Below, piece by piece: positions 7,117 to 12,024 of a stretch of 12,564 bases of DNA. Each line of letters begins with the position of its first letter. Position 1 is the first letter of the stretch. The stretch is from Actinomycetota bacterium (GTDB lineage Bacteria > Actinomycetota > Thermoleophilia > Gaiellales > Gaiellaceae): assembly GCA_013821525.1 (NCBI GenBank), contig JACDGR010000060.1, positions 1 through 12,564 on the forward strand. The letters run 5' to 3'. A program made the translations under genes and the position numbers. The notes beneath the pieces were generated by a model, which searched no databases, was not told where the DNA came from, and saw nothing but the letters and a program-made list of their open reading frames with translations.

Positions 7117-7580
7117 GCCTCGATCCTAGTCACGCGGTGGGATGGGCGGCGCATCCTGAGCCGAGAGCCGGCGGCCGGCCGTGTCGGACCAAAAAAATTC
7201 ACCGAGCCGGTTGCGCTTTTGTCCACCTTCCCCGGGAACTTTCGGCCTTCCGCCTTGCGGCTTCGCCCTACGGCCCTCGGGAGCGGCTTCGACCTACTCG
7301 CGCTCCGTGCTCGGTGCAAAGGGGAAGCTACTGGGCCTGACAGGTCCTTTCAAGGCCTCTGAGCCGGGAAAGTCCGCATTTTGCGGGCGCGAAATTGTCC
7401 ACATTTCCACGGGTTTTCACCGGTCTCTGGGGAGAACTCTGTGGATTGGCGCGCAACGCCCCAAGCAAGCGGGGCTGAGAGCGCCAGCAGGCCGTCATCT
7501 GCAGCGATCGCCAAGCTGATCGAGAGGGTGGGAGCTCCAGTGCCGCAAGGTTCAGTCGGCTCCGGGCGGTTCCTCTTCTG
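7117..7580. other. Gene-poor interval with DnaA-box-like nonamers
   Basis: No convincing gene is seen in these 464 bp. TTGTCCACC (7219-7227), TTGTCCACA (7395-7403; exact to the actinobacterial DnaA box as I know it) and an inverted CAATCCACA (7440-7448) are DnaA-box-like. CCGCA-ttt-TGCGG (7374-7386) is a small hairpin, and a run of seven A at 7191-7197 stands out in this GC-rich DNA. This is too sparse for a chromosomal origin. It is probably chromosomal sequence left of the phage junction, but part could be phage. Confidence 0.4.
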
Positions 7581-7608
7581 ACTTGACATAACACCGACTC
7601 TCGTGCAT
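7581..7608 (-). other. dif-like site, candidate attL of a XerCD-integrated phage
   Basis: Read on the minus strand, the 28-bp site ends with TTATGTCAAGT, identical to the XerD-side arm I recall for actinobacterial dif sites; on the plus strand it is ACTTGACATAA (7581-7591). The central six bases and the opposite arm do not follow the dif consensus. One perfect and one degenerate arm is the pattern expected when an inovirus uses host XerC/XerD to insert at dif. It lies just where chromosomal genes stop and phage genes begin. Confidence 0.5.
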
Positions 7609-7611
7609 TCT
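7583..7611 (+). promoter_or_regulatory. Sigma70-type promoter of the phage operon
   Basis: A perfect -35 TTGACA (7583-7588), a 17-bp spacer and CATTCT (7606-7611; three of six matches to TATAAT) form a plausible promoter about 100 bp before the first phage gene. The -35 lies inside the dif-like arm, so the recombination site and promoter share bases. Confidence 0.55.
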
Positions 7612-7649
7612 CGGCTGGGCGGCGATTGCCGGTCGTTACTCGGAAGGTT

Positions 7650-7670
7650 CCGGCCGGCCGGCCGCTTGAT
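7650..7670. repeat. GGCC palindrome followed by CTTGAT
   Basis: CCGGCCGGCCGGCC (7650-7663) is a perfect 14-base palindrome, followed at 7665-7670 by CTTGAT. Its place in the phage intergenic region and its resemblance to palindrome-plus-CTTGATA nick sites of some rolling-circle replicons make a replication-origin role conceivable, but no Rep is visible to support it. Confidence 0.25.
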
Positions 7671-7710
7671 CCGGGCTCGCTCCTGTGGTGCTTCACAGGA
7701 GGAGACCCGG
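7671..7710 (+). promoter_or_regulatory. Leader hairpin sequestering the first phage gene's RBS
   Basis: The 40 bases just before the ATG at 7711 fold into one long hairpin: CCGGG (7671-7675) with CCCGG (7706-7710), CTC (7676-7678) with GAG (7702-7704), and CTCCTGTG (7680-7687) with CACAGGAG (7694-7701), around the loop GTGCTT. That is 16 pairs with only G7679 and A7705 bulged. The Shine-Dalgarno AGGAGGAG (7697-7704) lies wholly in the 3' arm, so translation should require opening or displacing this structure. In single-stranded phage DNA the same hairpin could instead be a packaging or origin signal. Confidence 0.7.
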
Positions 7711-8061
7711 ATGCTCTGCAAGTTTAAGCGAGTCCGCGTGCTCGGCGTCGGACACTACGACTTCAACGGCGCCAAGTACTACTACCTCGACCTGCACGAC
7801 CCGAACGGCCGCGACACGCCCAGCGTGCGCTTCTCAGTCACGGCCGAGATCCCCGGCGACGAGCTCGTACGCCTCGGCGAGCAGGTCGACGGCGACCAGG
7901 TCGTCCGCCTTGATCTCGATTGCGAGATCTCGTCGGAGACCAAGGTCATCAAGGGCACCGACCGCAACGTCGTGCGGCACAAGGTGCAGGTTCAGCATTT
8001 CCAGGCGGCCGAGCAGCTCCAGGCCGTCGCCGAGTTCCCGGCTGTCGAGAACGTCGCCTAG
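7711..8061 (+). CDS. Putative phage ssDNA-binding (gene V-like) protein
   Basis: A 116-residue small soluble protein with alternating beta-type sequence and abundant charged and aromatic residues (FKRVRVLGVG, YDFNGAKYYYLDL, VRFSVTAEI), starting at ATG 7711 next to a strong but hairpin-buried Shine-Dalgarno. I do not recognise a named family. The size, beta-rich look, lack of membrane segments and first place in the operon match the helix-destabilising protein (pV) of filamentous phages, which coats ssDNA and represses translation through leader RNA. The function is inferred from position; a replication accessory protein is an alternative. It is followed after 2 bp by the zinc-binding peptide gene. 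Confidence 0.6.
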   Translation: MLCKFKRVRVLGVGHYDFNGAKYYYLDLHDPNGRDTPSVRFSVTAEIPGDELVRLGEQVDGDQVVRLDLDCEISSETKVIKGTDRNVVRHKVQVQHFQAAEQLQAVAEFPAVENVA

Positions 8062-8063
8062 CG

Positions 8064-8234
8064 ATGCTCTCCCCTACCGAGCAGATCGACATCCATTCGA
8101 CCTGGTACCCGTGGTGCAAGGTTTGCGCCGCGGCCGGCTGGACGGTCGATTCTGTCGTCCTCAGTGACAGCGGTCTCCATCTCTGCGCTGACTGCGCGGA
8201 GGACGAGCTCGTAGGTCTCGGTGTCGCAGCGTGA
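8064..8234 (+). CDS. 56-aa CxxC/CxxC zinc-binding phage peptide
   Basis: ATG 8064 lies 2 bp after the preceding stop and opens 56 codons. C18-KV-C21 and C41-AD-C44 form a treble-clef or ribbon-like tetrad, with Trp at 14, 17 and 26 and an acidic C-terminal region. There is no membrane segment. In Ff phages no such gene sits between V and VII, so this is an accessory gene; regulatory or nucleic-acid binding is a guess from the zinc motif. Its stop overlaps the next start as GTGA. Confidence 0.65.
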   Translation: MLSPTEQIDIHSTWYPWCKVCAAAGWTVDSVVLSDSGLHLCADCAEDELVGLGVAA

Positions 8235-8329
8235 CGCGTGGCCGGTACGGCTATCGTTGGATTGCGCTCGCGTTTCTCGCGGTCGCTGTTTTGCGTTTGC
8301 TCTTCGGTAACGGGCTGGTCGGGCATTGA
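8231..8329 (+). CDS. 32-aa single-TM peptide (pVII/pIX-like position)
   Basis: GTG 8231 overlaps the previous TGA and opens 32 codons. A basic N-terminus (TRGRYGYR) precedes one hydrophobic segment of about 16 residues (11-26, WIALAFLAVAVLRLLF). Length, single membrane helix and location between the V-like and coat genes match the tip proteins pVII (33 aa) and pIX (32 aa) of Ff phages. Assignment rests on size and position only. Its stop is inside the next start (TTGA). Confidence 0.6.
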   Translation: MTRGRYGYRWIALAFLAVAVLRLLFGNGLVGH

Positions 8330-8415
8330 GCACGTGCACGATCCTGCTCGTGATGGCCATCTCGACCGTGGCCTATTGCGCGGCCGTCGTGGCGATGCTC
8401 GTGGTGACGAAGTGA
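8326..8415 (+). CDS. 29-aa single-TM peptide (pIX-like position)
   Basis: TTG 8326 overlaps the TGA of the preceding gene and opens 29 codons, nearly all hydrophobic (residues 6-27, with Cys4 and Cys18), ending VVTK. The downstream stop overlaps the next GTG. Conserved stop-start overlaps on both sides are the best evidence that so short a frame is translated. Likely a minor virion tip protein, by analogy with pVII/pIX; no sequence family recognised. Confidence 0.5.
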   Translation: MSTCTILLVMAISTVAYCAAVVAMLVVTK

Positions 8416-8720
8416 AGCTCGTCGTCGTGGCCGCGGTCGCTGCGCTCGCGCTGTTCGTGCTCTTCGTCGGGATCGACAACGCGGGCGCGTCGGGGTACGT
8501 GCAGTCGTGTCCGAGCCCGAGTGCGTACACGGATCCCGCTGCTGTTGTTGCTGCGCAGTCGTGTGCCGTGCAGGCGGAACGGCTTGAGCAGATCGAGACG
8601 ACGAGCGGCGGCGCGGCCACGCTAACTCATACAGACCTGATGGTGCTCGTCGGCGCGGTGCTCGGTGCCGGGTTCCTGCCGATGTTGGTGCAGCACATCT
8701 TCGGCGTGAGAGGGCTGTGA
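8412..8720 (+). CDS. 102-aa membrane/exported phage protein with two Cys
   Basis: GTG 8412 overlaps the preceding stop. The protein opens with VK and a long hydrophobic stretch (3-20) followed by AGAS (24-27), which could be a signal peptide or an anchor; a polar middle domain contains Cys33 and Cys51, possibly a disulfide; a second hydrophobic helix lies at about 77-96, ending in a basic tail. This topology fits a small virion or assembly protein. It has no obvious Ff counterpart at this place. Its stop overlaps the next GTG. Confidence 0.6.
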   Translation: MKLVVVAAVAALALFVLFVGIDNAGASGYVQSCPSPSAYTDPAAVVAAQSCAVQAERLEQIETTSGGAATLTHTDLMVLVGAVLGAGFLPMLVQHIFGVRGL

Positions 8721-8854
8721 GTTTCGTGTCTGTGCTGCCCACCGGGCTCGACTCGTTGGCGATTCTGGCGGGCTTCCAGCTTGCGTTTTATCTGGCGCTG
8801 GCGATCGCCTCGCCGGTCGCGGCTTGGTCGCTGATGCGGAAGCTGACGTCGTGA
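8717..8854 (+). CDS. 45-aa single-TM phage peptide
   Basis: GTG 8717 overlaps the previous TGA and opens 45 codons with one membrane helix at about 13-38, and a basic end (MRKLTS). It is part of the unbroken chain of 4-base overlaps. Small coat or assembly component by context; not recognised by sequence. Confidence 0.55.
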   Translation: MSFVSVLPTGLDSLAILAGFQLAFYLALAIASPVAAWSLMRKLTS

Positions 8855-8967
8855 TCGCAGTCGGGAGCTACGCGCTCGGCGTGGTGCTCGGCGTCGTGCT
8901 ATTGGCGCTCGTCGCTGAGATCGTGCAGGCGGTGGGCGATGTCCGAGAACAGCGTCGTGAGCCTTGA
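8851..8967 (+). CDS. 38-aa single-TM phage peptide
   Basis: GTG 8851 overlaps the previous TGA and opens 38 codons: a hydrophobic helix at 7-22 followed by an amphipathic charged tail (VREQRREP). It is the last of the five coupled mini-genes before the coat gene, whose own strong ribosome binding site begins about 21 bp later. Function unknown; minor virion protein by position. Confidence 0.5.
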   Translation: MIAVGSYALGVVLGVVLLALVAEIVQAVGDVREQRREP

Positions 8968-9003
8968 AGTTTTGTCGTCTAGTTAGGAAAGGAGGTGCTC
9001 ACA

Positions 9004-9234
9004 ATGTCCAAGCTCATCACGTCGATGCGGGGCCGCTTCGTCGCGGTTGCCGTAGTCGCCCTGGGTGCGCTGGTCCTCGTCCCGTTCGCAGGGGCAACGA
9101 CCTTCGACCTCTCACCGGCGACAACCTCGATCACTGCGCAGATCACGTCCACGCTGCCGTACGTACTCGGGGTCGGTGGATCGCTGCTCGCCATCTTCAT
9201 CGGCTGGCGGCTCGTCAAGCGGTTCACGCACTAG
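9004..9234 (+). CDS. Filamentous phage major coat protein (pVIII-like)
   Basis: A 76-residue protein with ATG 9004 behind the strongest Shine-Dalgarno in the phage region, AAAGGAGGT (8988-8996) with a 7-base spacer. It has a basic n-region (SKLITSMRGR), a hydrophobic core and an AGA-T cleavage site after Ala31. The mature chain of about 45 residues has a short N-terminus with Asp35, a central hydrophobic helix (about 51-67) and a positive C-terminus (WRLVKRFTH) suited to contact the packaged DNA. This is the textbook architecture of inovirus major coat proteins, and its position just upstream of a large III-like gene agrees. The signal peptide implies insertion in the membrane before assembly. 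Confidence 0.85.
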   Translation: MSKLITSMRGRFVAVAVVALGALVLVPFAGATTFDLSPATTSITAQITSTLPYVLGVGGSLLAIFIGWRLVKRFTH

Positions 9235-9242
9235 CTGCGGCG

Positions 9243-9289
9243 TTCGGAGCGATCGTCGTGTTTAGCCTCTCGGCGGCGATCGCTCCGAA
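9243..9289. repeat. Long inverted repeat between coat gene and III-like gene
   Basis: TTCGGAGCGATCG (9243-9255) and CGATCGCTCCGAA (9277-9289) are perfect 13-base arms around a 21-base loop, beginning 8 bp after the coat stop. In Ff phages a terminator sits at the same place, after gene VIII, to keep coat mRNA in excess over gene III. No U-run follows here. The GGAG that would serve the III-like GTG start lies in the 5' arm and the GTG in the loop, so it could also throttle translation initiation. Confidence 0.6.
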
Positions 9290-10940
9290 TGTTGCACGAG
9301 CCTCGGGAGGCGTTGACTACAACCAGACGCCGGTCGGAATGGTGTTGTCGTCTGGAAGTGTGGACTCGAGGGATGGCCAGTTCGTGAATACGCTCGGGCC
9401 AGGGCGCGGGACGTACTCACCGCCGAGTGGAGCTCCGACGACCTGGACGGGCGAGGCCGAAGGGGGCATTTGGAAAGCGGCTCGACTCGCGGGTCAGACT
9501 CCGCCTGCGAGCTCGTGGAGTTCGAAGTTCATGTTCGGGGCATCGGCAGTGGCGACCGGGGCGACGGGCCTGACGACGGGGCTCTGGATCGGCGGGATCA
9601 TCAATAAGCACTTCGGTTGGGGTCAACCGCCGGTCTATTACGCGGCGCTACCGGACGATGTTGCGACGGCGGATGATGTGCACTTCGAATGGCTGACGGG
9701 GGATGCAAGCGCGGTCGGAGGTGGCACGGGCTATCGGTGGTTCGTTGTGAATTCAGGGCCGGCGTCGGACGGTGCGTGCAGCTATACGACGACAACGAAT
9801 CAGGGCGGATACGCAACGGCGAACTGCTACTTCAACGGATTCCCTCATGACTACATCACTGACATCGCGCCGTGCACGAACTACACGGTTTCAAACGACG
9901 GGATTTACGGCGGGAATCACTACAACAACGCGGGTCGCTGCAACTTTGTGGAGAACGCTGTTAAGGGGTTGACGGTGCGATCGTGGCGGGTGTATCAGGA
10001 TGTGCTCGCTAAGTGCGGTTGCACGCCGTCGACGGCGACGACGACGGGTTCGAGCAGCTCGGGTGGTGAGACGAGTTACCGAAAGTTCTCGATTCGACTC
10101 ACGGACGCACAGTTTGAAGACATGTTGAAGCCCGCGCCGAACGCAGGCACGAGCGCGGGAAGCGGGGATGTCTCGACGGTGATCAACTCGTCGCACACTT
10201 CGACGCTGACGGAGATCCACAACGCGGCCGGGTCGGAGATCAACGACTGTACTGGCGCGGGCTCGTGTGGGGCTGTCGATCGGACGAACTGCCAGCTCGA
10301 CGCAACGTACTGTCCGGGTGGAGTCAACTCGCCGACGAACATGACGCTGTTTGCTCCGAACGTGAATGAGACGTATTCGGCGTACGAGTCGCGGCTCAAC
10401 GCGGCGGGCTATCTGGGGACGTTCACGAACACGGCCGAGAGCTCGGTGCTCGACGGCTATGGGCCGCAGGCGGTGACTCGCGTAGTCGCCGGGTCGCGCG
10501 TGTTCGATCCTGCGACGTGGCCGACGACGGCTCCGGTCATCGACAAGGGCGCGGCTCTTACTGTGCGGTACAACCCCACGACCGCACCGCCGGTTGATTG
10601 TCCGAGCGGCGATTGTTCGGGCGGAACGACGGGTGGCGGCGGGAGCTCGTGCACGTGTCCGCCGGTCGACTTTACGCCGCTGCTATCGAACGCGCCGACG
10701 AACCAGTTTCCGTTCGGTGTGTATGCGTGGGTTGCGAACGGGCTGAGCGGGAGCGACACGACTGCGCCTAGCTTCTCCATCAACTTTCCGCTTGCCGGAA
10801 CGATGAGCGCCGATCTGACGGTGTTAAACCCGCTCGCGCTGCTCATCAGGACGGTGATCCTCTTCTGGGCGACGTTCGGGGTTGTGTGGTCGATGTCGCA
10901 TAAACTGCTCGGCTGGGGCGGCGGCGGTGGTGGCGAGTGA
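9258..10940 (+). CDS. Adsorption/minor coat protein (pIII-like), Cys-rich, C-terminal anchor
   Basis: From GTG 9258 (GGAG at 9246-9249) the protein has 560 residues. A short N-terminal hydrophobic stretch ends in ARA-S at about 15-16, suggesting export; a second hydrophobic patch lies at about 90-115. The ectodomain is rich in Ser, Thr, Gly and Asn and has 14 Cys, an even number compatible with disulfides. A GGTTGGGGSS linker precedes a C-terminal domain with an FPF motif (484-486), a membrane helix at about 523-546 and the tail GWGGGGGGE. This matches pIII-type receptor-binding proteins held in the membrane until phage release. The exact start is uncertain: the signal peptide is short and lacks a basic n-region, while the frame stays open far upstream with no good start codon. 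Its stop overlaps the next gene (GTGA). Confidence 0.75.
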   Translation: MFSLSAAIAPNVARASGGVDYNQTPVGMVLSSGSVDSRDGQFVNTLGPGRGTYSPPSGAPTTWTGEAEGGIWKAARLAGQTPPASSWSSKFMFGASAVATGATGLTTGLWIGGIINKHFGWGQPPVYYAALPDDVATADDVHFEWLTGDASAVGGGTGYRWFVVNSGPASDGACSYTTTTNQGGYATANCYFNGFPHDYITDIAPCTNYTVSNDGIYGGNHYNNAGRCNFVENAVKGLTVRSWRVYQDVLAKCGCTPSTATTTGSSSSGGETSYRKFSIRLTDAQFEDMLKPAPNAGTSAGSGDVSTVINSSHTSTLTEIHNAAGSEINDCTGAGSCGAVDRTNCQLDATYCPGGVNSPTNMTLFAPNVNETYSAYESRLNAAGYLGTFTNTAESSVLDGYGPQAVTRVVAGSRVFDPATWPTTAPVIDKGAALTVRYNPTTAPPVDCPSGDCSGGTTGGGGSSCTCPPVDFTPLLSNAPTNQFPFGVYAWVANGLSGSDTTAPSFSINFPLAGTMSADLTVLNPLALLIRTVILFWATFGVVWSMSHKLLGWGGGGGGE

Positions 10941-11221
10941 CGGCGCTGCTGTCGAGTTTGCTGTCGAACATGATCTGCTACGTCGAGACCGGCGCGGTGA
11001 TGACGTCGAACGCTCTCATCGTTGCGATCGGAGCTCTGGAGGCGGTGCTCCTGGTCGCGCTTCCGGCGATGCCTGCGTTCCCGACGTTGCCGAGTGGCCT
11101 GTCGTTCATCGGGTGGCTGATCCCGTTTACGAGCCTCGCCGGGGTGTTGTCGTCGGTCGTGACGCTGTTGCTGTCGGTCTACGCTCTGCAAGTCGCGCTG
11201 CGGTGGGTGAAAGCGCTGTGA
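10937..11221 (+). CDS. pVI-like small polytopic minor coat protein
   Basis: A 94-residue hydrophobic protein starting at GTG 10937 in a GTGA overlap with the III-like gene. Membrane segments are at about 24-46 and 66-88, with a further hydrophobic stretch around 54-64 after a Pro-rich turn (LPAMPAFPTLPSGL), and a basic end (LRWVKAL). The size, multiple helices and place between III-like and Zot-like genes match pVI, which caps the same virion end as pIII. It overlaps the Zot-like start by GTGA, so III, VI and I should be translated in a coupled way. Confidence 0.72.
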   Translation: MTALLSSLLSNMICYVETGAVMTSNALIVAIGALEAVLLVALPAMPAFPTLPSGLSFIGWLIPFTSLAGVLSSVVTLLLSVYALQVALRWVKAL

Positions 11222-12024
11222 TCGCCGGTGTGACGGGGACGCCGGGGTCGGGGAAGTCGTACTACTGCGTGCGCAAGATCACTGACGAGCTGCTGAAGGG
11301 GAAGATGGTCGTGACGAACGTCCCGATGCGGTCGGACTGGTCTCGCCTGCTGGCCAATCGAAACCCTCTCTGTCGGTTGCTGGCGTTTCTCGGGATGCGG
11401 CGCTGGCAGCGGGCGCGGATCGCGCGGTTCGAGGATCGCTGCGCGGTAGTACGCACCCTCGACGAGCTGATGGAGTGGCAGCTTGGCTGCCAGGTGTGCG
11501 GTGCGCCGGCGGACGGCCGGTGTGAGCATCGGATCAAGGAGGGCCGGGGAGTCGCGGTCGTTGACGAGGCGCATGAGTGGCTGAACGCGCGCATGTGGGA
11601 CGAGGATAAGACGCTTCGATCTCGGTACGTCAACTGGTTCTCGACCCATCGACACAACGGTTGGGACGTCTACCTGGTCAGCCAGCATCTCGACTCGCTC
11701 GATAAGCAGGTGCGTGACCGGATCGAGTACCACGTGACGCTCCGCAATCTCCGACGGGCGAAGCTGATGGGCATCCCGATCTCGCCCGTGAACCTGTTTC
11801 TCGCGATCTGGGTCTGGACGCAGACGAGCGGTGGTCACCGTGGCCGGCACATCAATAAACGTGAGCTCTTCATGATTAGTGCGATTGCGAACGTCTACTC
11901 GACCTTCGGCGCCGCGATTCCGTACGACCGTGCACGACCGAGCCTCCCGCGCTCCGCACGCCAGCCGGCCGAGAGCAGCTCCGCTGCTCCGGCGGCGGCG
12001 CCGGACTCCGGCGGCACGGCATGA
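11218..12024 (+). CDS. zot: Zot/pI-family phage assembly ATPase
   Basis: A 268-residue protein starting at GTG 11218. Walker A GTPGSGKS is at residues 7-14 and Walker B VAVVDEAH at 112-119, followed by FSTHRHNGWDVYLVSQ and a region with DRIEYHVTLRN, all diagnostic of the Zot (zonular occludens toxin) domain. This family includes pI, the inner-membrane ATPase that drives extrusion of filamentous phages. An unusual segment, C91xxC94 and C102xH104, sits between Walker A and Walker B and resembles a zinc knuckle. A moderately hydrophobic stretch at about 183-203 is the only membrane-segment candidate; the tail is Ala/Pro/Ser-rich. The stop overlaps the next start (ATGA). It is the strongest single marker of an inovirus here; toxin activity should not be inferred from the name. 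Confidence 0.9.
   Translation: MIAGVTGTPGSGKSYYCVRKITDELLKGKMVVTNVPMRSDWSRLLANRNPLCRLLAFLGMRRWQRARIARFEDRCAVVRTLDELMEWQLGCQVCGAPADGRCEHRIKEGRGVAVVDEAHEWLNARMWDEDKTLRSRYVNWFSTHRHNGWDVYLVSQHLDSLDKQVRDRIEYHVTLRNLRRAKLMGIPISPVNLFLAIWVWTQTSGGHRGRHINKRELFMISAIANVYSTFGAAIPYDRARPSLPRSARQPAESSSAAPAAAPDSGGTA

Noticed and set aside
7190..7450. Chromosomal origin of replication
   Set aside because: Only about three box-like nonamers, no dnaA/dnaN neighbours, and the adjacent dif-like site would point to the terminus instead.
7381..7581. Plus-strand 66-codon frame ending just before the dif-like site
   Set aside because: TTG start without ribosome binding site and third-position base use unlike the surrounding genes; at most a gene remnant.
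7328..7721. Two overlapping minus-strand frames of about 122 codons in the gene-poor interval
   Set aside because: No recognisable motif, unremarkable composition, and both run across the phage promoter and hairpin leader.
8964..9257. Upstream extension of the III-like frame from TTG 8964, which also overlaps a preceding stop as TTGA
   Set aside because: The 98 extra residues are rich in Arg, His, Pro and Cys and are the shadow of the coat gene, which has its own strong ribosome binding site and signal peptide.
9243..9300. Classical intrinsic terminator after the coat gene
   Set aside because: The stem is strong but there is no U-run, so it is listed only as an inverted repeat.
11218..12024. 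Enterotoxin function implied by the Zot name
   Set aside because: The recognisable part is the pI-type ATPase domain; nothing in the sequence supports the secreted toxin peptide of the cholera phage protein.
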